From: Salibaculum sp035270045
GTDB taxonomy: Bacteria > Pseudomonadota > Alphaproteobacteria > Rhodobacterales > Rhodobacteraceae
NCBI RefSeq assembly: GCF_035270045.1
Contig: NZ_DATFIP010000047.1
Span: 34,661 to 98,660, forward strand
Length of the DNA stretch: 64,000 bases
Direction: 5' to 3'
The notes beneath the pieces are model-generated. The model worked only from the letters and a program-made list of their open reading frames with translations. It ran no database searches and had not been told where the DNA came from. Both the position numbers and the translations under genes were made by a program. The stretch's first letter is position 1, and each line of letters starts with the position of its first letter. Below, piece after piece: positions 54,439-63,850 of this stretch.

Positions 54439-55926
54439 TCAATACCTCATGGTGGCCTCGACCGCCCGCGCCCAGGCGGCATATTTGCGCTGGCGGATGG
54501 CCTCGGGCATCGCGGGAGTGAAAGTCCGGTCAACTCGCCAAGCATCGGCAAAGGCCTGCATGTCCGGATAGACTCCGGCCCGCTGACCGGCCAGCCAAGC
54601 CGCGCCAAGCGCCGTGGTCTCAAGCACCTCGGGCCGGTCGACGGGCGCGTTTATGATGTCCGACAGAAACTGCATCGCCCAGTCGCTGGCCGTCATGCCT
54701 CCGTCGACCCGCAGGGTAGGGCGCGTCCCCTCGGCCTGCCAGTCGGCCTGCATGGCCTCCAGCAGATCACGGGTCTGGTAGCCGACGCTTTCCAGCGCGG
54801 CGCGCGCCAGTTCCTCGGGGCCGCTGGCGCGGGTCAACCCGAAGATGGCCCCGCGGCATTCGGCGTTCCAGTAGGGCGCGCCCAGCCCGGTGAAGGCCGG
54901 CACGAGCGTGACCTCCTGACCTGGATCGGCGGCTTCGGCGAGCGGCTGGGTCTCGCCCGCATCTCGGATGATCCGCAGCCCGTCGCGCAGCCATTGCACC
55001 ACGGCACCAGCGATGAAAATCGATCCTTCGAGTGCATAGGTCGGGGTGCCGTCCAACTGATAGGCGATGGTGGTCAGCAAGTGATTCTTCGAGGCAACGG
55101 GGGTCCGCCCGGTGTTCATCAGCGCGAAACAGCCCGTGCCGTAGGTGGATTTCAGCATCCCCGGCTGGAAACAGGCCTGGCCCAGCGTGGCCGCCTGCTG
55201 GTCGCCCGCAACCCCCAGGATCGGCACTGCCCCACCAAAGAGATCGGGCCGGGTCATGCCAAAATCGGCGGCGCAGTCGCGTACCTCCGGCAGCATCTGC
55301 AGGGGGATGTCGAACATTTCGCAGATCGTGCGCGACCAACGGCCTTTGTGGATGTCGTACAGCATGGTCCGGGCCGCATTGGTGGCATCGGTGACGTGCG
55401 AGGCCCCGCCGGTCAGCTTCCAGATCAGCCAGGTGTCTACGGTGCCGAATAGCAGCTCGCCCCGGCGGGCACGGTCACGCGCGCCTTCGACGCGGTCGAG
55501 GATCCATTTCAACTTGGTGCCCGAGAAATAGGGGTCGGCCAGCAGGCCCGTGCGAGCCGCAATGGTCTTGTCGTGCCCCGCCGCGCGCAGCTCTGCGCAG
55601 AAACCAGCGGTGCGCCGGTCCTGCCATACGATGGCATTGTGGATTGGCTTGCCGGTGGTGCGATCCCAGACCAGCGTGGTCTCCCGCTGATTGGTGATGC
55701 CGATGGCAGCGATCTGTCCCGGGGTCAGGCCGGCCTTTTCGATGGCGGCCCGGCAGGTTCCAGCGGTCGTGGCCCAGATTTCCTCGGGGTCGTGTTCGAC
55801 CCAGCCGCTTTCCGGAAAATTCTGGGTGAATTCCTCTTGGGCGGTCGCCGCGATGCCCATTTCAGCATCAAAGACGATGGCGCGGGACGAGGTCGTGCCC
55901 TGGTCGATGGCCAAAACGTAAGACAT
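54439..55926 (-). CDS. glpK: Glycerol kinase
   Basis: A 495-residue FGGY kinase making glycerol 3-phosphate. Family motifs: AIDQGTTSSRAIVFD at the start, GITNQRETTLVWD, WQDRRTA, GVAGDQQAATLGQ, STYGTGCF and DGGMTASDWAMQF. Normal length. Lies 100 nt after glpV, separated by a strong hairpin. Confidence 0.97.
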   Translation of the reverse strand: MSYVLAIDQGTTSSRAIVFDAEMGIAATAQEEFTQNFPESGWVEHDPEEIWATTAGTCRAAIEKAGLTPGQIAAIGITNQRETTLVWDRTTGKPIHNAIVWQDRRTAGFCAELRAAGHDKTIAARTGLLADPYFSGTKLKWILDRVEGARDRARRGELLFGTVDTWLIWKLTGGASHVTDATNAARTMLYDIHKGRWSRTICEMFDIPLQMLPEVRDCAADFGMTRPDLFGGAVPILGVAGDQQAATLGQACFQPGMLKSTYGTGCFALMNTGRTPVASKNHLLTTIAYQLDGTPTYALEGSIFIAGAVVQWLRDGLRIIRDAGETQPLAEAADPGQEVTLVPAFTGLGAPYWNAECRGAIFGLTRASGPEELARAALESVGYQTRDLLEAMQADWQAEGTRPTLRVDGGMTASDWAMQFLSDIINAPVDRPEVLETTALGAAWLAGQRAGVYPDMQAFADAWRVDRTFTPAMPEAIRQRKYAAWARAVEATMRY

Positions 55927-55975
55927 GGCTCACTCCTCCGCGCGGTGTCTCGACGCGCGTGCCTGAACATCTGTT

Positions 55976-56017
55976 GGGAAAAGTGGTGGTGGCCGGAGCG
56001 CGCTGCGCGCTCCGGCC
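55976..56017 (-). terminator. Hairpin between glpV and glpK (attenuator-like)
   Basis: GGCCGGAGCGCG (55991-56002) and CGCGCTCCGGCC (56006-56017) form a perfect 12-bp stem with a 3-nt loop, 9 nt after the glpV stop. On the minus strand ACCACCACTTTTCCC follows, so only a weak T-run. It may partly end transcription or protect the glpV message, giving more binding protein than kinase. Confidence 0.65.
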
Positions 56018-56026
56018 GGGGGCAGC

Positions 56027-57730
56027 TTACTGCCAGGACTTGATCAGCTCGTCATAGGCGATCGTGATCGGTTCGGGGTCCTCGTTATCGAGCGCGGGCT
56101 TCGGCGCGCCCGGCTGGCTGAGCCAGTATTCGGGATCGCGCTCCTCGTTCATCGCGGGTCCGATATCGCCCTGCACGCCGGCACGCTCGAGGCGTTCCAT
56201 CACGCGCTCCTGCTCCGCACAAAGCGAGTCGAGGGCTTCCTTGGCCGTCTTGGCTCCGGAGGACGCGTCACCGATGTTCTGCCACCACAGCTGAGCGAGG
56301 CGCGGGTAATCGGGCACGTTGAAGCCGGTATCGGTCCAGTTTTCACGCTCGGGCGAACGGTAGAACTCGACCAGGCCACCGAGGCGCGGCGCGCGTTCGG
56401 TAAAGCTCTCATGCTCGATGGTGCTTTCGCGAATGAAGGTCAGACCGTAGTGCGACTTTTCCACGTCCACCGTCTTGGAGGCGATGAACTGCGCATAGAG
56501 CCAAGCGGCCTGTGCGCGGTCAACGGGCGTGGACTTCATCAGGGTGGCAGACCCCACGTCCTGATAGCCGACCTTCATGCCCTCTTCCCAGTAGGCCCCG
56601 TGTGGGCTGGGTGCGAGGCGCCATTTCGGCGTGCCGTCCTCGTTCATCACCGGCAGGTCCTCGTCGACCAGCGAGGCGACGAAGGTGGTGTAGAGGAACA
56701 TCTGCTGCGCGATGGCCCCCTGACCCGGAACGGGTCCTGCCTCGGAGAACGTCATGCCGGCAGCCTCAGGCGGCGCATAGTTCTCCAGCCAGTCCTTGTA
56801 TTTCTCGATGGCATAGACTGCTGCGGGGCTGTTCGTGGCGCCGCCGCGGGACATGCAGGACCCGACCGGCTGGGAGTCGTCGTTGACGCGGATACCCCAT
56901 TCGTCGACCGGGACGCCGTTCGGCAGGCCCTTATCGCCCATCCCGGCCATCGACATCCAGGCATCGGTGAAGCGCCAGCCAAGGCTGGGGTGCTTGCGCC
57001 CGTAGTCCATGTTGCCATAGACTTCCTGGCCGTTGATCTCGCGGCCGGTGAAGAACTCGGCGATGTCCTCGTAGGCCGCCCAGTTGACCGGAACACCGAG
57101 TTCGTAGCCGTATTCCGCTTCGAAATCGGCCATGATCTCGGGATCGGTGAACCAGTCATGGCGGAACCAGTAGACGTTGGCGAACTGCTGCACGGGCAGC
57201 TGGTAGAGTTTGCCGTCAGGGCCGGTGGCCGACGCGGTGCCGATGAAATCCTCGAGGTCGAGGTCCGGGTTGGTGACCGCGGCGCCCTCGCCGTCGATCC
57301 AGTCGGTCAGGTTGCGGACCTGCTGATAGCGCCAGTGCGTGCCGATCAGGTCGGCGTCGTTGACATACATGTCATAGACGTTCTCGCCGGTCTGCATCTG
57401 CGTTTGCAGGCGCTCGACGACGTCGCCCTCGCCGATGAGGTCGTGGGTCACCTCGATCCCGGTGATCGCAGTGAAGGCGGGCGCGAGGACCTGGCTTTCG
57501 TATTCATGCGTCGCGATGGTTTCCGAGACGACGTTGATCTCCATGCCCTGATAGGGCTCGGCGGCGTCGATGAACCACTGCATCTCGGCTTCCTGGGCCT
57601 CGCGGCTCAGCGCCGAGCGGTCGATATTCTCGTCCAGAAAGCCGCGCGCGGCTTCCATATCGGCCATCGCCTGCCCGGAAAGCGCCATAAGCGCCGCCGT
57701 CGCGGTGGTCAGTTTGAACTTGAGGTTCAT
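56027..57730 (-). CDS. glpV: Glycerol ABC transporter substrate-binding protein
   Basis: A 567-residue exported binding protein with a Sec signal peptide (cleavage after AMA at about residue 23). It is longer than most sugar-binding proteins, as known for the rhizobial GlpV. ITGIEVTHDLIGEGDVVERLQTQM and LPVQQFANVYWFRHDWF are typical of this family. Encoded downstream of the glpPQ permeases and glpU; captures glycerol in the periplasm. Confidence 0.92.
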   Translation of the reverse strand: MNLKFKLTTATAALMALSGQAMADMEAARGFLDENIDRSALSREAQEAEMQWFIDAAEPYQGMEINVVSETIATHEYESQVLAPAFTAITGIEVTHDLIGEGDVVERLQTQMQTGENVYDMYVNDADLIGTHWRYQQVRNLTDWIDGEGAAVTNPDLDLEDFIGTASATGPDGKLYQLPVQQFANVYWFRHDWFTDPEIMADFEAEYGYELGVPVNWAAYEDIAEFFTGREINGQEVYGNMDYGRKHPSLGWRFTDAWMSMAGMGDKGLPNGVPVDEWGIRVNDDSQPVGSCMSRGGATNSPAAVYAIEKYKDWLENYAPPEAAGMTFSEAGPVPGQGAIAQQMFLYTTFVASLVDEDLPVMNEDGTPKWRLAPSPHGAYWEEGMKVGYQDVGSATLMKSTPVDRAQAAWLYAQFIASKTVDVEKSHYGLTFIRESTIEHESFTERAPRLGGLVEFYRSPERENWTDTGFNVPDYPRLAQLWWQNIGDASSGAKTAKEALDSLCAEQERVMERLERAGVQGDIGPAMNEERDPEYWLSQPGAPKPALDNEDPEPITIAYDELIKSWQ

Positions 57731-57813
57731 TTGGTGTCCTCCCTTTGAACCGTTACATGAGGGGAATTTGAGACGTGGCCGGTCCCCTTCTTTCCGGCCT
57801 CGTCAGTGCCTGT

Positions 57814-58086
57814 CTAGACCCAGCGGAAGACCGCGAGAGCGTAGATCAGGCAGACGATAAGGGCATAGGGTTGCTGTGCCCCAACGAGTCCGAGCCAGGC
57901 CAGATTGATGAAGGCCGAGCCCAAAAGGGTGATGAAAAGTCGGTCGCCGCGCGTCGTCTCGAGCTGCAGGATGCCCTTGCGTGGGGTTTCCGGAAACTTG
58001 ATCGCGAGCACCGAGAAGGTGATCAACAGGCCGGCGATGACCATGAAGAAGATCGCCGTTGGCCAGGTCCATGCCATCCATGCCAT
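57814..58086 (-). CDS. glpU: Small membrane protein of the glycerol transporter (DUF2160)
   Basis: A 90-residue protein with three hydrophobic segments (for example TAIFFMVIAGLLITFSVLAIKF and ALIVCLIYALAVFRWV). ATG at 58084-58086 follows GGAGGA. It matches the DUF2160 protein always found in glpSTPQUV loci; its exact role is unknown, perhaps an accessory to the permeases. Confidence 0.9.
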   Translation of the reverse strand: MAWMAWTWPTAIFFMVIAGLLITFSVLAIKFPETPRKGILQLETTRGDRLFITLLGSAFINLAWLGLVGAQQPYALIVCLIYALAVFRWV

Positions 58087-58099
58087 GTTTCGTCCTCCC

Positions 58100-58951
58100 T
58101 TAGACGCGGCCCAGGGCAAAGCCCTTGGCGATGAAATTGCGTACGAAATAGATCACGAGGGCCCCCGGCAGGATCGTGAGCACGCCCGCGGCGGCCAGCA
58201 CGCCCCAGTCGACGCCCGAGGCGCCCACCGTCCGGGTCATCGTGGCGGCGATGGGTTTGGCATCGACGCTGGTCAGGGTGCGTGACAGCAGCAGCTCCAC
58301 CCACGAAAACATGAAGCAGAAGAAGGCCGCGACACCGATCCCGCTTGCGATCAGCGGCATGAAGATCTTCACGAAAAAGCGCCCGAAACCGTAGCCGTCG
58401 ATATAGGCGGTCTCGTCGATCTCCTTGGGCACGCCCCGCATGAAGCCTTCGAGAATCCACACCGCCAGGGGCACGTTGAACAGCGTGTGTGCCAATGCAA
58501 CCGCGATATGCGTGTCGAACAGGCCGACCGAGCTGTAGAGCTGGAAAAAGGGCAGCGCAAAGACCGCGGGCGGCGCCATGCGGTTGGTCAGGAGCCAGAA
58601 GAACAGATGCTTGTCGCCCATGAAGTGGTAACGCGAGAACGCATAGGCCGCCGGAAGGGCCACCGCCAGGCTGATCACCGTATTCAGCGTCACGTAGATG
58701 ATAGAGTTGATGTAGCCCGTATACCACGCCGGGTCGGTCAGGATCGTGACATAATTCGCAAAGGTCAGATCGCGTGGCCACAGTGAGAAGGTGCTCAGGA
58801 TCTCCGCGTTCGTCTTGAAGCTCATGTTCAGTAGCCAGTAGATCGGCAGCATCAGGAAGACCAAGTAGAGGGTCATCACCAAGAGGCGGCTGTTGATCCG
58901 GGGCAGGCCGCGCGGACGGCTGGATGCCTTGTTGACGGTCATGTCGGCCAT
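58100..58951 (-). CDS. glpQ: Glycerol ABC transporter permease GlpQ
   Basis: A 283-residue MalG-type permease with six membrane segments. The cytoplasmic EAA-type loop that contacts the ATPases reads EIDETAYIDGYGFGRFFVKIFMP in part. It pairs with GlpP and lies 3 nt after it. Confidence 0.94.
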   Translation of the reverse strand: MADMTVNKASSRPRGLPRINSRLLVMTLYLVFLMLPIYWLLNMSFKTNAEILSTFSLWPRDLTFANYVTILTDPAWYTGYINSIIYVTLNTVISLAVALPAAYAFSRYHFMGDKHLFFWLLTNRMAPPAVFALPFFQLYSSVGLFDTHIAVALAHTLFNVPLAVWILEGFMRGVPKEIDETAYIDGYGFGRFFVKIFMPLIASGIGVAAFFCFMFSWVELLLSRTLTSVDAKPIAATMTRTVGASGVDWGVLAAAGVLTILPGALVIYFVRNFIAKGFALGRV

Positions 58952-58954
58952 GGG

Positions 58955-59824
58955 TCAGCCCTCCTGCTTATCAAGGTTTGTCATCACGGTGTAGAACACC
59001 CAGGAGACGAGAAGGATCACGAGGAAATACATGATTGAGAAAGCTGCGGCCGGTCCCAGATCGAACTGTCCCAGTGCCATTTTCACCAGATCGATCGACA
59101 GCAGCGTGGTGGAGTTGCCGGGGCCACCGCCGGTGACAACGAAGGGCTCGGTGTAGATCTTGAAGCTGTCCATGAAGCGCAAGAGGATCGCGATCGTCAG
59201 AACGCCGCTCATCTTGGGAAGCTCGATGTAGCGGAAGACCTTCCAGCGGCTTGCCTGGTCGATCTTGGCAGCCTGGTAATAGGCGTCGGGGATCGACTTG
59301 AGCCCTGCGAAAGCCAGCAGCGCCACCAGGGATGTCCAGTGCCAGACGTCCATGACGATCAACGTCACCCAGGCGGCGAACTTGTCCTGCGTGTAGTTGT
59401 AGTCGATCCCGATCGCATCCAGCGTGTAGCCCAGCAGGCCAATGTCGACGCGGCCGAAAACCTGCCAGATGGTGCCGACCACGTTCCAGGGGATCAGCAA
59501 AGGCAGCGACATGAGAACCAGGCAGACCGAGGACCAGACCCCGCTCTTGGGCATGTTCAGCGCCACGAAGATGCCCAGCGGCACCTGGATCGCCAGGATG
59601 ATGCCCGAGAACATCAGCTGCCGGCCCAGCGCGTCCCACATCCGGTCCGAGGCCAGCATCTCCTCGAACCAGATCAGCCCGGACCAGAAGAACTGGTTCT
59701 GACCAAAGGTGTCTTGCACCGAGTAGTTGATCACGGTCATCAGCGGGATCACCGCCGAGAACGAGACCAGGATCAGCACCGGAAGCACCAGAAACCATGC
59801 CTTTTGATTGACGGTCTTGTTCAT
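58955..59824 (-). CDS. glpP: Glycerol ABC transporter permease GlpP
   Basis: A 289-residue MalF-type permease with six membrane segments; the EAA-type loop is YYQAAKIDQASRWKVFRYIELP. ATG at 59822-59824 overlaps the glpT stop by one base (TGATG); a GTG one codon earlier is possible. Confidence 0.94.
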   Translation of the reverse strand: MNKTVNQKAWFLVLPVLILVSFSAVIPLMTVINYSVQDTFGQNQFFWSGLIWFEEMLASDRMWDALGRQLMFSGIILAIQVPLGIFVALNMPKSGVWSSVCLVLMSLPLLIPWNVVGTIWQVFGRVDIGLLGYTLDAIGIDYNYTQDKFAAWVTLIVMDVWHWTSLVALLAFAGLKSIPDAYYQAAKIDQASRWKVFRYIELPKMSGVLTIAILLRFMDSFKIYTEPFVVTGGGPGNSTTLLSIDLVKMALGQFDLGPAAAFSIMYFLVILLVSWVFYTVMTNLDKQEG

Positions 59825-60900
59825 CACGCGGCCTCCCCCTCAACACGCCAGTCGTTGGCGTAGACGTTGACGTGATCCGCATCGAAGGTGACGCGGTTCA
59901 TGTCGGCGCTGACGCGGTCGTCTTCGCCGGCGATAATGTTGATGTCTTGGCCAAAAAAATCCGCGCGGATGATCTTGTGCCGGCCCACATCCTCGACCCG
60001 GCGCACCTGCACCGGCAATCCTTCGGTCTGCGACAGACGCGCATATTCGGGGCGAACGCCGATCTCTACCTTGCCCTGGGGTGGGCGATAGGCCTGGCCC
60101 AGCGGGATCTCCGAGCCATTGACGACAGCCCGTTTGCCCTGGACATCCGCGGGGATGACATTCATGCCCGGCGAGCCGATGAAGTAACCCACGAAGGTAT
60201 GCTCGGGCCGTTCGAAGAGTTCCTCGGGCGTGCCGATCTGAACCACGCGGCCGTCGTACATCACCACCACCTTGTCTGCGAAGGTCAGCGCCTCGGTCTG
60301 GTCGTGGGTGACGTAGATCATGGTATGGCCGAAGTCGCGGTGCAGGGTCTTGAGCTGCGTGCGCAGCTCCCACTTCATGTGCGGGTCGATCACCGTCAGC
60401 GGCTCATCGAAAAGCAGCGCATTCACATCCTGGCGCACCATGCCGCGGCCAAGGCTGATCTTCTGTTTGGCGTCGGCGGTCAGGCCGCGCGCCTTGCGGC
60501 GCAGCGTGTCCTCCATCCCGATCATGCGGGCAATCTCCTGAACGCGTTGGGCGACGTAGGCTTCGTCCCGGCCGCGGTTCCGAAGGGGAAAGGCCAGGTT
60601 GTCCCGAACGGTCATTGTGTCATAGACGACCGGGAACTGGAAAACCTGGGCAATGTTGCGTTCGGTCGTGGGGGCATGGGTGACGTCGTTCCCGTCGAAC
60701 AGGATGCGTCCCTGGCTTGGCTGGAGCAGCCCGGAGATGATGTTGAGCAGGGTGGACTTGCCACAACCCGAGGAACCGAGCAGCGCATAGGCCGCACCGT
60801 CTTCCCAGTCGTGGTTGAGTTCCTTGAGCGCGAAGTCCGCTTCGGATGTCGGAGCGGGCAGATAGGAATGCGCGAGATTGTCGAGCGTGATCTTGGCCAT
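59824..60900 (-). CDS. glpT: Glycerol ABC transporter ATP-binding protein GlpT (degenerate signature)
   Basis: A 358-residue MalK-type ATPase with a C-terminal OB-like domain. Walker A GSSGCGKST (42-50), Q-loop VFQFP, Walker B LLFDEP (E166) and switch histidine H199 (YVTHDQ) are intact. The ABC signature is not LSGGQ but LTADA (140-144), followed by KQK. Its partner GlpS has a normal signature but lacks the switch histidine, so the pair should form one good and one degenerate ATP site. The name follows the rhizobial glp operon and is unrelated to the glycerol-3-phosphate antiporter GlpT. Confidence 0.93.
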   Translation of the reverse strand: MAKITLDNLAHSYLPAPTSEADFALKELNHDWEDGAAYALLGSSGCGKSTLLNIISGLLQPSQGRILFDGNDVTHAPTTERNIAQVFQFPVVYDTMTVRDNLAFPLRNRGRDEAYVAQRVQEIARMIGMEDTLRRKARGLTADAKQKISLGRGMVRQDVNALLFDEPLTVIDPHMKWELRTQLKTLHRDFGHTMIYVTHDQTEALTFADKVVVMYDGRVVQIGTPEELFERPEHTFVGYFIGSPGMNVIPADVQGKRAVVNGSEIPLGQAYRPPQGKVEIGVRPEYARLSQTEGLPVQVRRVEDVGRHKIIRADFFGQDINIIAGEDDRVSADMNRVTFDADHVNVYANDWRVEGEAA

Positions 60901-60911
60901 CGGTTCCTCCC

Positions 60912-62000
60912 TCAGGCAGCCAGCGCATAGGCGGCGGGCGCAACAAGGCCGCCGTCCTCGGCGAAGATGTAGACATGGCGCGGGTCCAGCCAGACGCTCA
61001 GCTCTTCGCCCAGCGACAGGTCATGAACCCCGTGTATGAGGCCGACCCAGCGCTCGCCGTGGTGATCGAGGTGCACGAAGGTCTCGGACCCGGTCAGTTC
61101 GGTCACGCTCAGCGTCGTGCGGAATTCCATCGCATCTGCGGCGTGCCGGCCGATTTCCAGGTGATTGGGCCTGAACCCGGCCGTGTAGCGTCCGTCCTCC
61201 AGATCCGCCAATTTGCCCGCGGCCGCCGCGCTCTGGCCGTCGCCGAACATGATGCGATTGCCGGTCTTGGAGATCGGCAGGAAGTTCATCGGTGGGTCGC
61301 TGAATACCCGCGCGGTGGTCGCATCCACCGGCTGACGGTAGACCTCGGGTGTCGGCCCAAACTGGGTGATGCGCCCCTCCCATAGGGTGGCGACCTTGCC
61401 ACCCAGCAACAGGGCCTCTTCCGGCTCGGTCGTGGCGTAGACAAAGATCGAGCCTGCGGCCTCGAAGATCTTTGGGATCTCGATGCGCAATTCCTCGCGC
61501 AGCTTGTAGTCGAGATTGGCCAAGGGTTCATCCAGAAGCACGAGGCCCGCGTCCTTGACCAGCGCGCGGGCCAACGCGCAACGCTGCTGCTGCCCGCCCG
61601 AGAGTTCCAGCGGCTTGCGGTCCAGCATCGGTCCAAGCTGCATCAGGTCGGCGCTTTCGCGGACGCGGCGGTCGATCTCGGCAGTTTCGATGCCAAGCAG
61701 CCGCATCGGCGAAGCGATGTTGTCGTAGACGGTCATCGAGGGGTAGTTGATGAACTGCTGGTAGACCATGGCCACCTTGCGGTCCTGAACGCGCATGCCC
61801 GTCACGTCCTCACCACGCCAGTAGACCCGCCCGCTGCCCGGCGCATCGAGACCGGCCATGAGACGCATTAGGGAGGTCTTGCCCGACAAGGTCGGCCCCA
61901 GCAACACGTTCATCGTGCCCTGCTCCAGTGTCATGTCCGTTGGATGAATGTGAATCTGCCCATCCACGCTCTTGGTCACGCCTTTCAGTTCCAGCGTCAT
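60912..62000 (-). CDS. glpS: Glycerol ABC transporter ATP-binding protein GlpS (no switch histidine)
   Basis: A 362-residue MalK-type ATPase. Walker A GPTLSGKT (35-42), Q-loop MVYQQF, signature LSGGQQQR (133-140) and Walker B VLLDEPLANLD (D157, E158) are intact. Where the H-loop should read THDQ it reads TTEP, so the histidine is T191. It is 11 nt ahead of glpT. ATG at 61998-62000 is chosen; the longer frame runs into glpD. Confidence 0.93.
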   Translation of the reverse strand: MTLELKGVTKSVDGQIHIHPTDMTLEQGTMNVLLGPTLSGKTSLMRLMAGLDAPGSGRVYWRGEDVTGMRVQDRKVAMVYQQFINYPSMTVYDNIASPMRLLGIETAEIDRRVRESADLMQLGPMLDRKPLELSGGQQQRCALARALVKDAGLVLLDEPLANLDYKLREELRIEIPKIFEAAGSIFVYATTEPEEALLLGGKVATLWEGRITQFGPTPEVYRQPVDATTARVFSDPPMNFLPISKTGNRIMFGDGQSAAAAGKLADLEDGRYTAGFRPNHLEIGRHAADAMEFRTTLSVTELTGSETFVHLDHHGERWVGLIHGVHDLSLGEELSVWLDPRHVYIFAEDGGLVAPAAYALAA

Positions 62001-62013
62001 CCCGGTCTCCTCC

Positions 62014-63609
62014 TCATTCCGCGGCATCCGCGCGGATTGTGTTCTTGGCCATCCACTCCTCCAGGGCGGCCACCTGGGACTGGTCGAGCCGCAGGCCAAG
62101 CTTGTTGCGGCGCCAGACCACATCCTCGGCGCGCCGGGCGTATTCGCGGGTCATCAGCCAACGCACCTCGGCCTCGGTCAGGGTCGCGCCAAAGTCCCGG
62201 CCCAGGGCCTCCGCGTCTTGCGCCTCGCCCAGAATGCTGCGCGCCTCGGTGCCGTAGGCGCGCACCAGGCGCAGCGCCCAGTCGCGGGTCAGGAACGGAT
62301 GATCGCGGCACAACCCCTCCACCAGATCTGTGACGCCATCCACGGGAAAGTCACCGCCCGGAAGCGGCACGCCAGCGGTCCAGGGTCCCCGCGAGAGGGG
62401 AAGATGCGCGCCGATCTGCTCCAGCGCGGCTTCGGCCAGACGCCGGTAGGTGGTGATCTTGCCACCAAAGACATTGAGCACTGGCGGCCCACCCGTCGTG
62501 TCCACCTTGAGCGTGTAGTCCCGCGTGGCCGCAGTCGCGCTGCTGGCCCCGTCATCATGAAGTGGCCGCACGCCGGAATAGGTCCAGACAATATCCTCGT
62601 CGCCCAGTTCCTGTTCGAAGTAGTGGTTCGCGAAATCCAGCAGGTAGCGGCGTTCCGCGGGGGTGCACTCGGGCTTGACCGAGGGATCGTCGTGCTCGGC
62701 GTCGGTGGTGCCGATCAGGGTGAAGTCGCGCTCGTAGGGGATGGCGAAGATGATCCGACCGTCGGTGCCCTGGAAGAAGTAGCATTTGTCATGATCGTAG
62801 AGCTTGCGGGTCACAATGTGGCTGCCGCGCACCAGACGCACGCCGTCGCTGGAGTTGAGCCGCACCCGCGTCTGGATCACGTCACCGACCCATGGTCCGG
62901 CGGCATTGACCAGCATACGGGCATGATTTGTTGCGGTTTCCCCGGTTTCGGTGTCGCGCGTCTCGATGCGCCAGAGACCGTTTTCACGGCTGGCGCTGAC
63001 CACCTCGGTCCGGGCGCGAATCTGTGCGCCGCGCGCCTCGGCATCGCGGGCATTAAGCACGACCAGGCGAGAATCCTCGACCCAGCAGTCGGAGTATTCG
63101 TAGGCCTTGGCAAAACGATCCTGCAGCGGCGCGCCTTCTGGGGCCTTGGTCAGGTCGAGCGTTGTCGTCCCTGGCAAGATCTTCCGCCCGCCCAGGTTGT
63201 CGTAAAGAAAAAGCCCGAGCCGGATCAGCCAGGCCGGACGCCGTCCCTTCATCCACGGCATGAAAAGGGACAGCAGCTTCGAAGTCGGGGTCTCGGATTC
63301 GAAGCGCATGTCCTTGTGGTAAGGCAGCACGAAGCGCATCGGCCAGCTGATATGAGGCATGGCGCGCAATAACGTCTCGCGCTCGACCAGCGCCTCGCGG
63401 ACGAGTCGAAATTCGAAAAATTCAAGGTAGCGCAGCCCGCCGTGAAACAGCTTGGTCGAGGCCGAGGAAGTTGCGGATGCCAGATCGTTCATCTCGGCCA
63501 GCGTGACAGACAATCCGCGCCCTGCCGCATCACGGGCAATGCCGCAGCCATTGATGCCGCCGCCGATGATGAAGAGATCCGTTACCTCGTTGTCCGAGCG
63601 GGTGGTCAA
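62014..63609 (-). CDS. glpD: Aerobic glycerol-3-phosphate dehydrogenase
   Basis: A 531-residue FAD enzyme at the inner membrane, oxidising glycerol 3-phosphate to dihydroxyacetone phosphate and passing electrons to quinone. FAD motif FIIGGGINGCGIARD (about residues 12-26), then SSASTKLFHGGLRYLE, NAAGPWVG and GGKITTYRRLAE. No ATG fits; TTG at 63607-63609 has GGAGG 7 nt upstream. First gene of the glpDSTPQUV-K-fbp-adh operon. Confidence 0.95.
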   Translation of the reverse strand: MTTRSDNEVTDLFIIGGGINGCGIARDAAGRGLSVTLAEMNDLASATSSASTKLFHGGLRYLEFFEFRLVREALVERETLLRAMPHISWPMRFVLPYHKDMRFESETPTSKLLSLFMPWMKGRRPAWLIRLGLFLYDNLGGRKILPGTTTLDLTKAPEGAPLQDRFAKAYEYSDCWVEDSRLVVLNARDAEARGAQIRARTEVVSASRENGLWRIETRDTETGETATNHARMLVNAAGPWVGDVIQTRVRLNSSDGVRLVRGSHIVTRKLYDHDKCYFFQGTDGRIIFAIPYERDFTLIGTTDAEHDDPSVKPECTPAERRYLLDFANHYFEQELGDEDIVWTYSGVRPLHDDGASSATAATRDYTLKVDTTGGPPVLNVFGGKITTYRRLAEAALEQIGAHLPLSRGPWTAGVPLPGGDFPVDGVTDLVEGLCRDHPFLTRDWALRLVRAYGTEARSILGEAQDAEALGRDFGATLTEAEVRWLMTREYARRAEDVVWRRNKLGLRLDQSQVAALEEWMAKNTIRADAAE

Positions 63610-63693
63610 GGGCTTTCCTCCATACGCCTCGCATCCTCCATGCGCGCCGTGTGCTAAAAACTGTGACGAATTGCCCAAAAACGCAACACAAAA

Positions 63694-63705
63694 ATTTTCG
63701 AAAAT
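63694..63705. promoter_or_regulatory. Candidate GlpR operator upstream of glpD
   Basis: ATTTTCGAAAAT is a perfect 12-bp palindrome in an AT-rich patch 85 nt before the glpD start. DeoR-type GlpR sites commonly contain TTCG/CGAA, so it is a plausible site; unproven. Confidence 0.4.
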
Positions 63706-63850
63706 ATTCGCTTTTAATATCATAAAGCAAAATCAATGCCCTGGCAGGCTCCCCCCGGTCCGCAAAGCTGCGAAATGTTCCTTCGCTGCGTCGGACGCCG
63801 CGTCACGGATGTTTGATTCTGCGCGAACGGGCCGCGATGTCCTGATTAAG

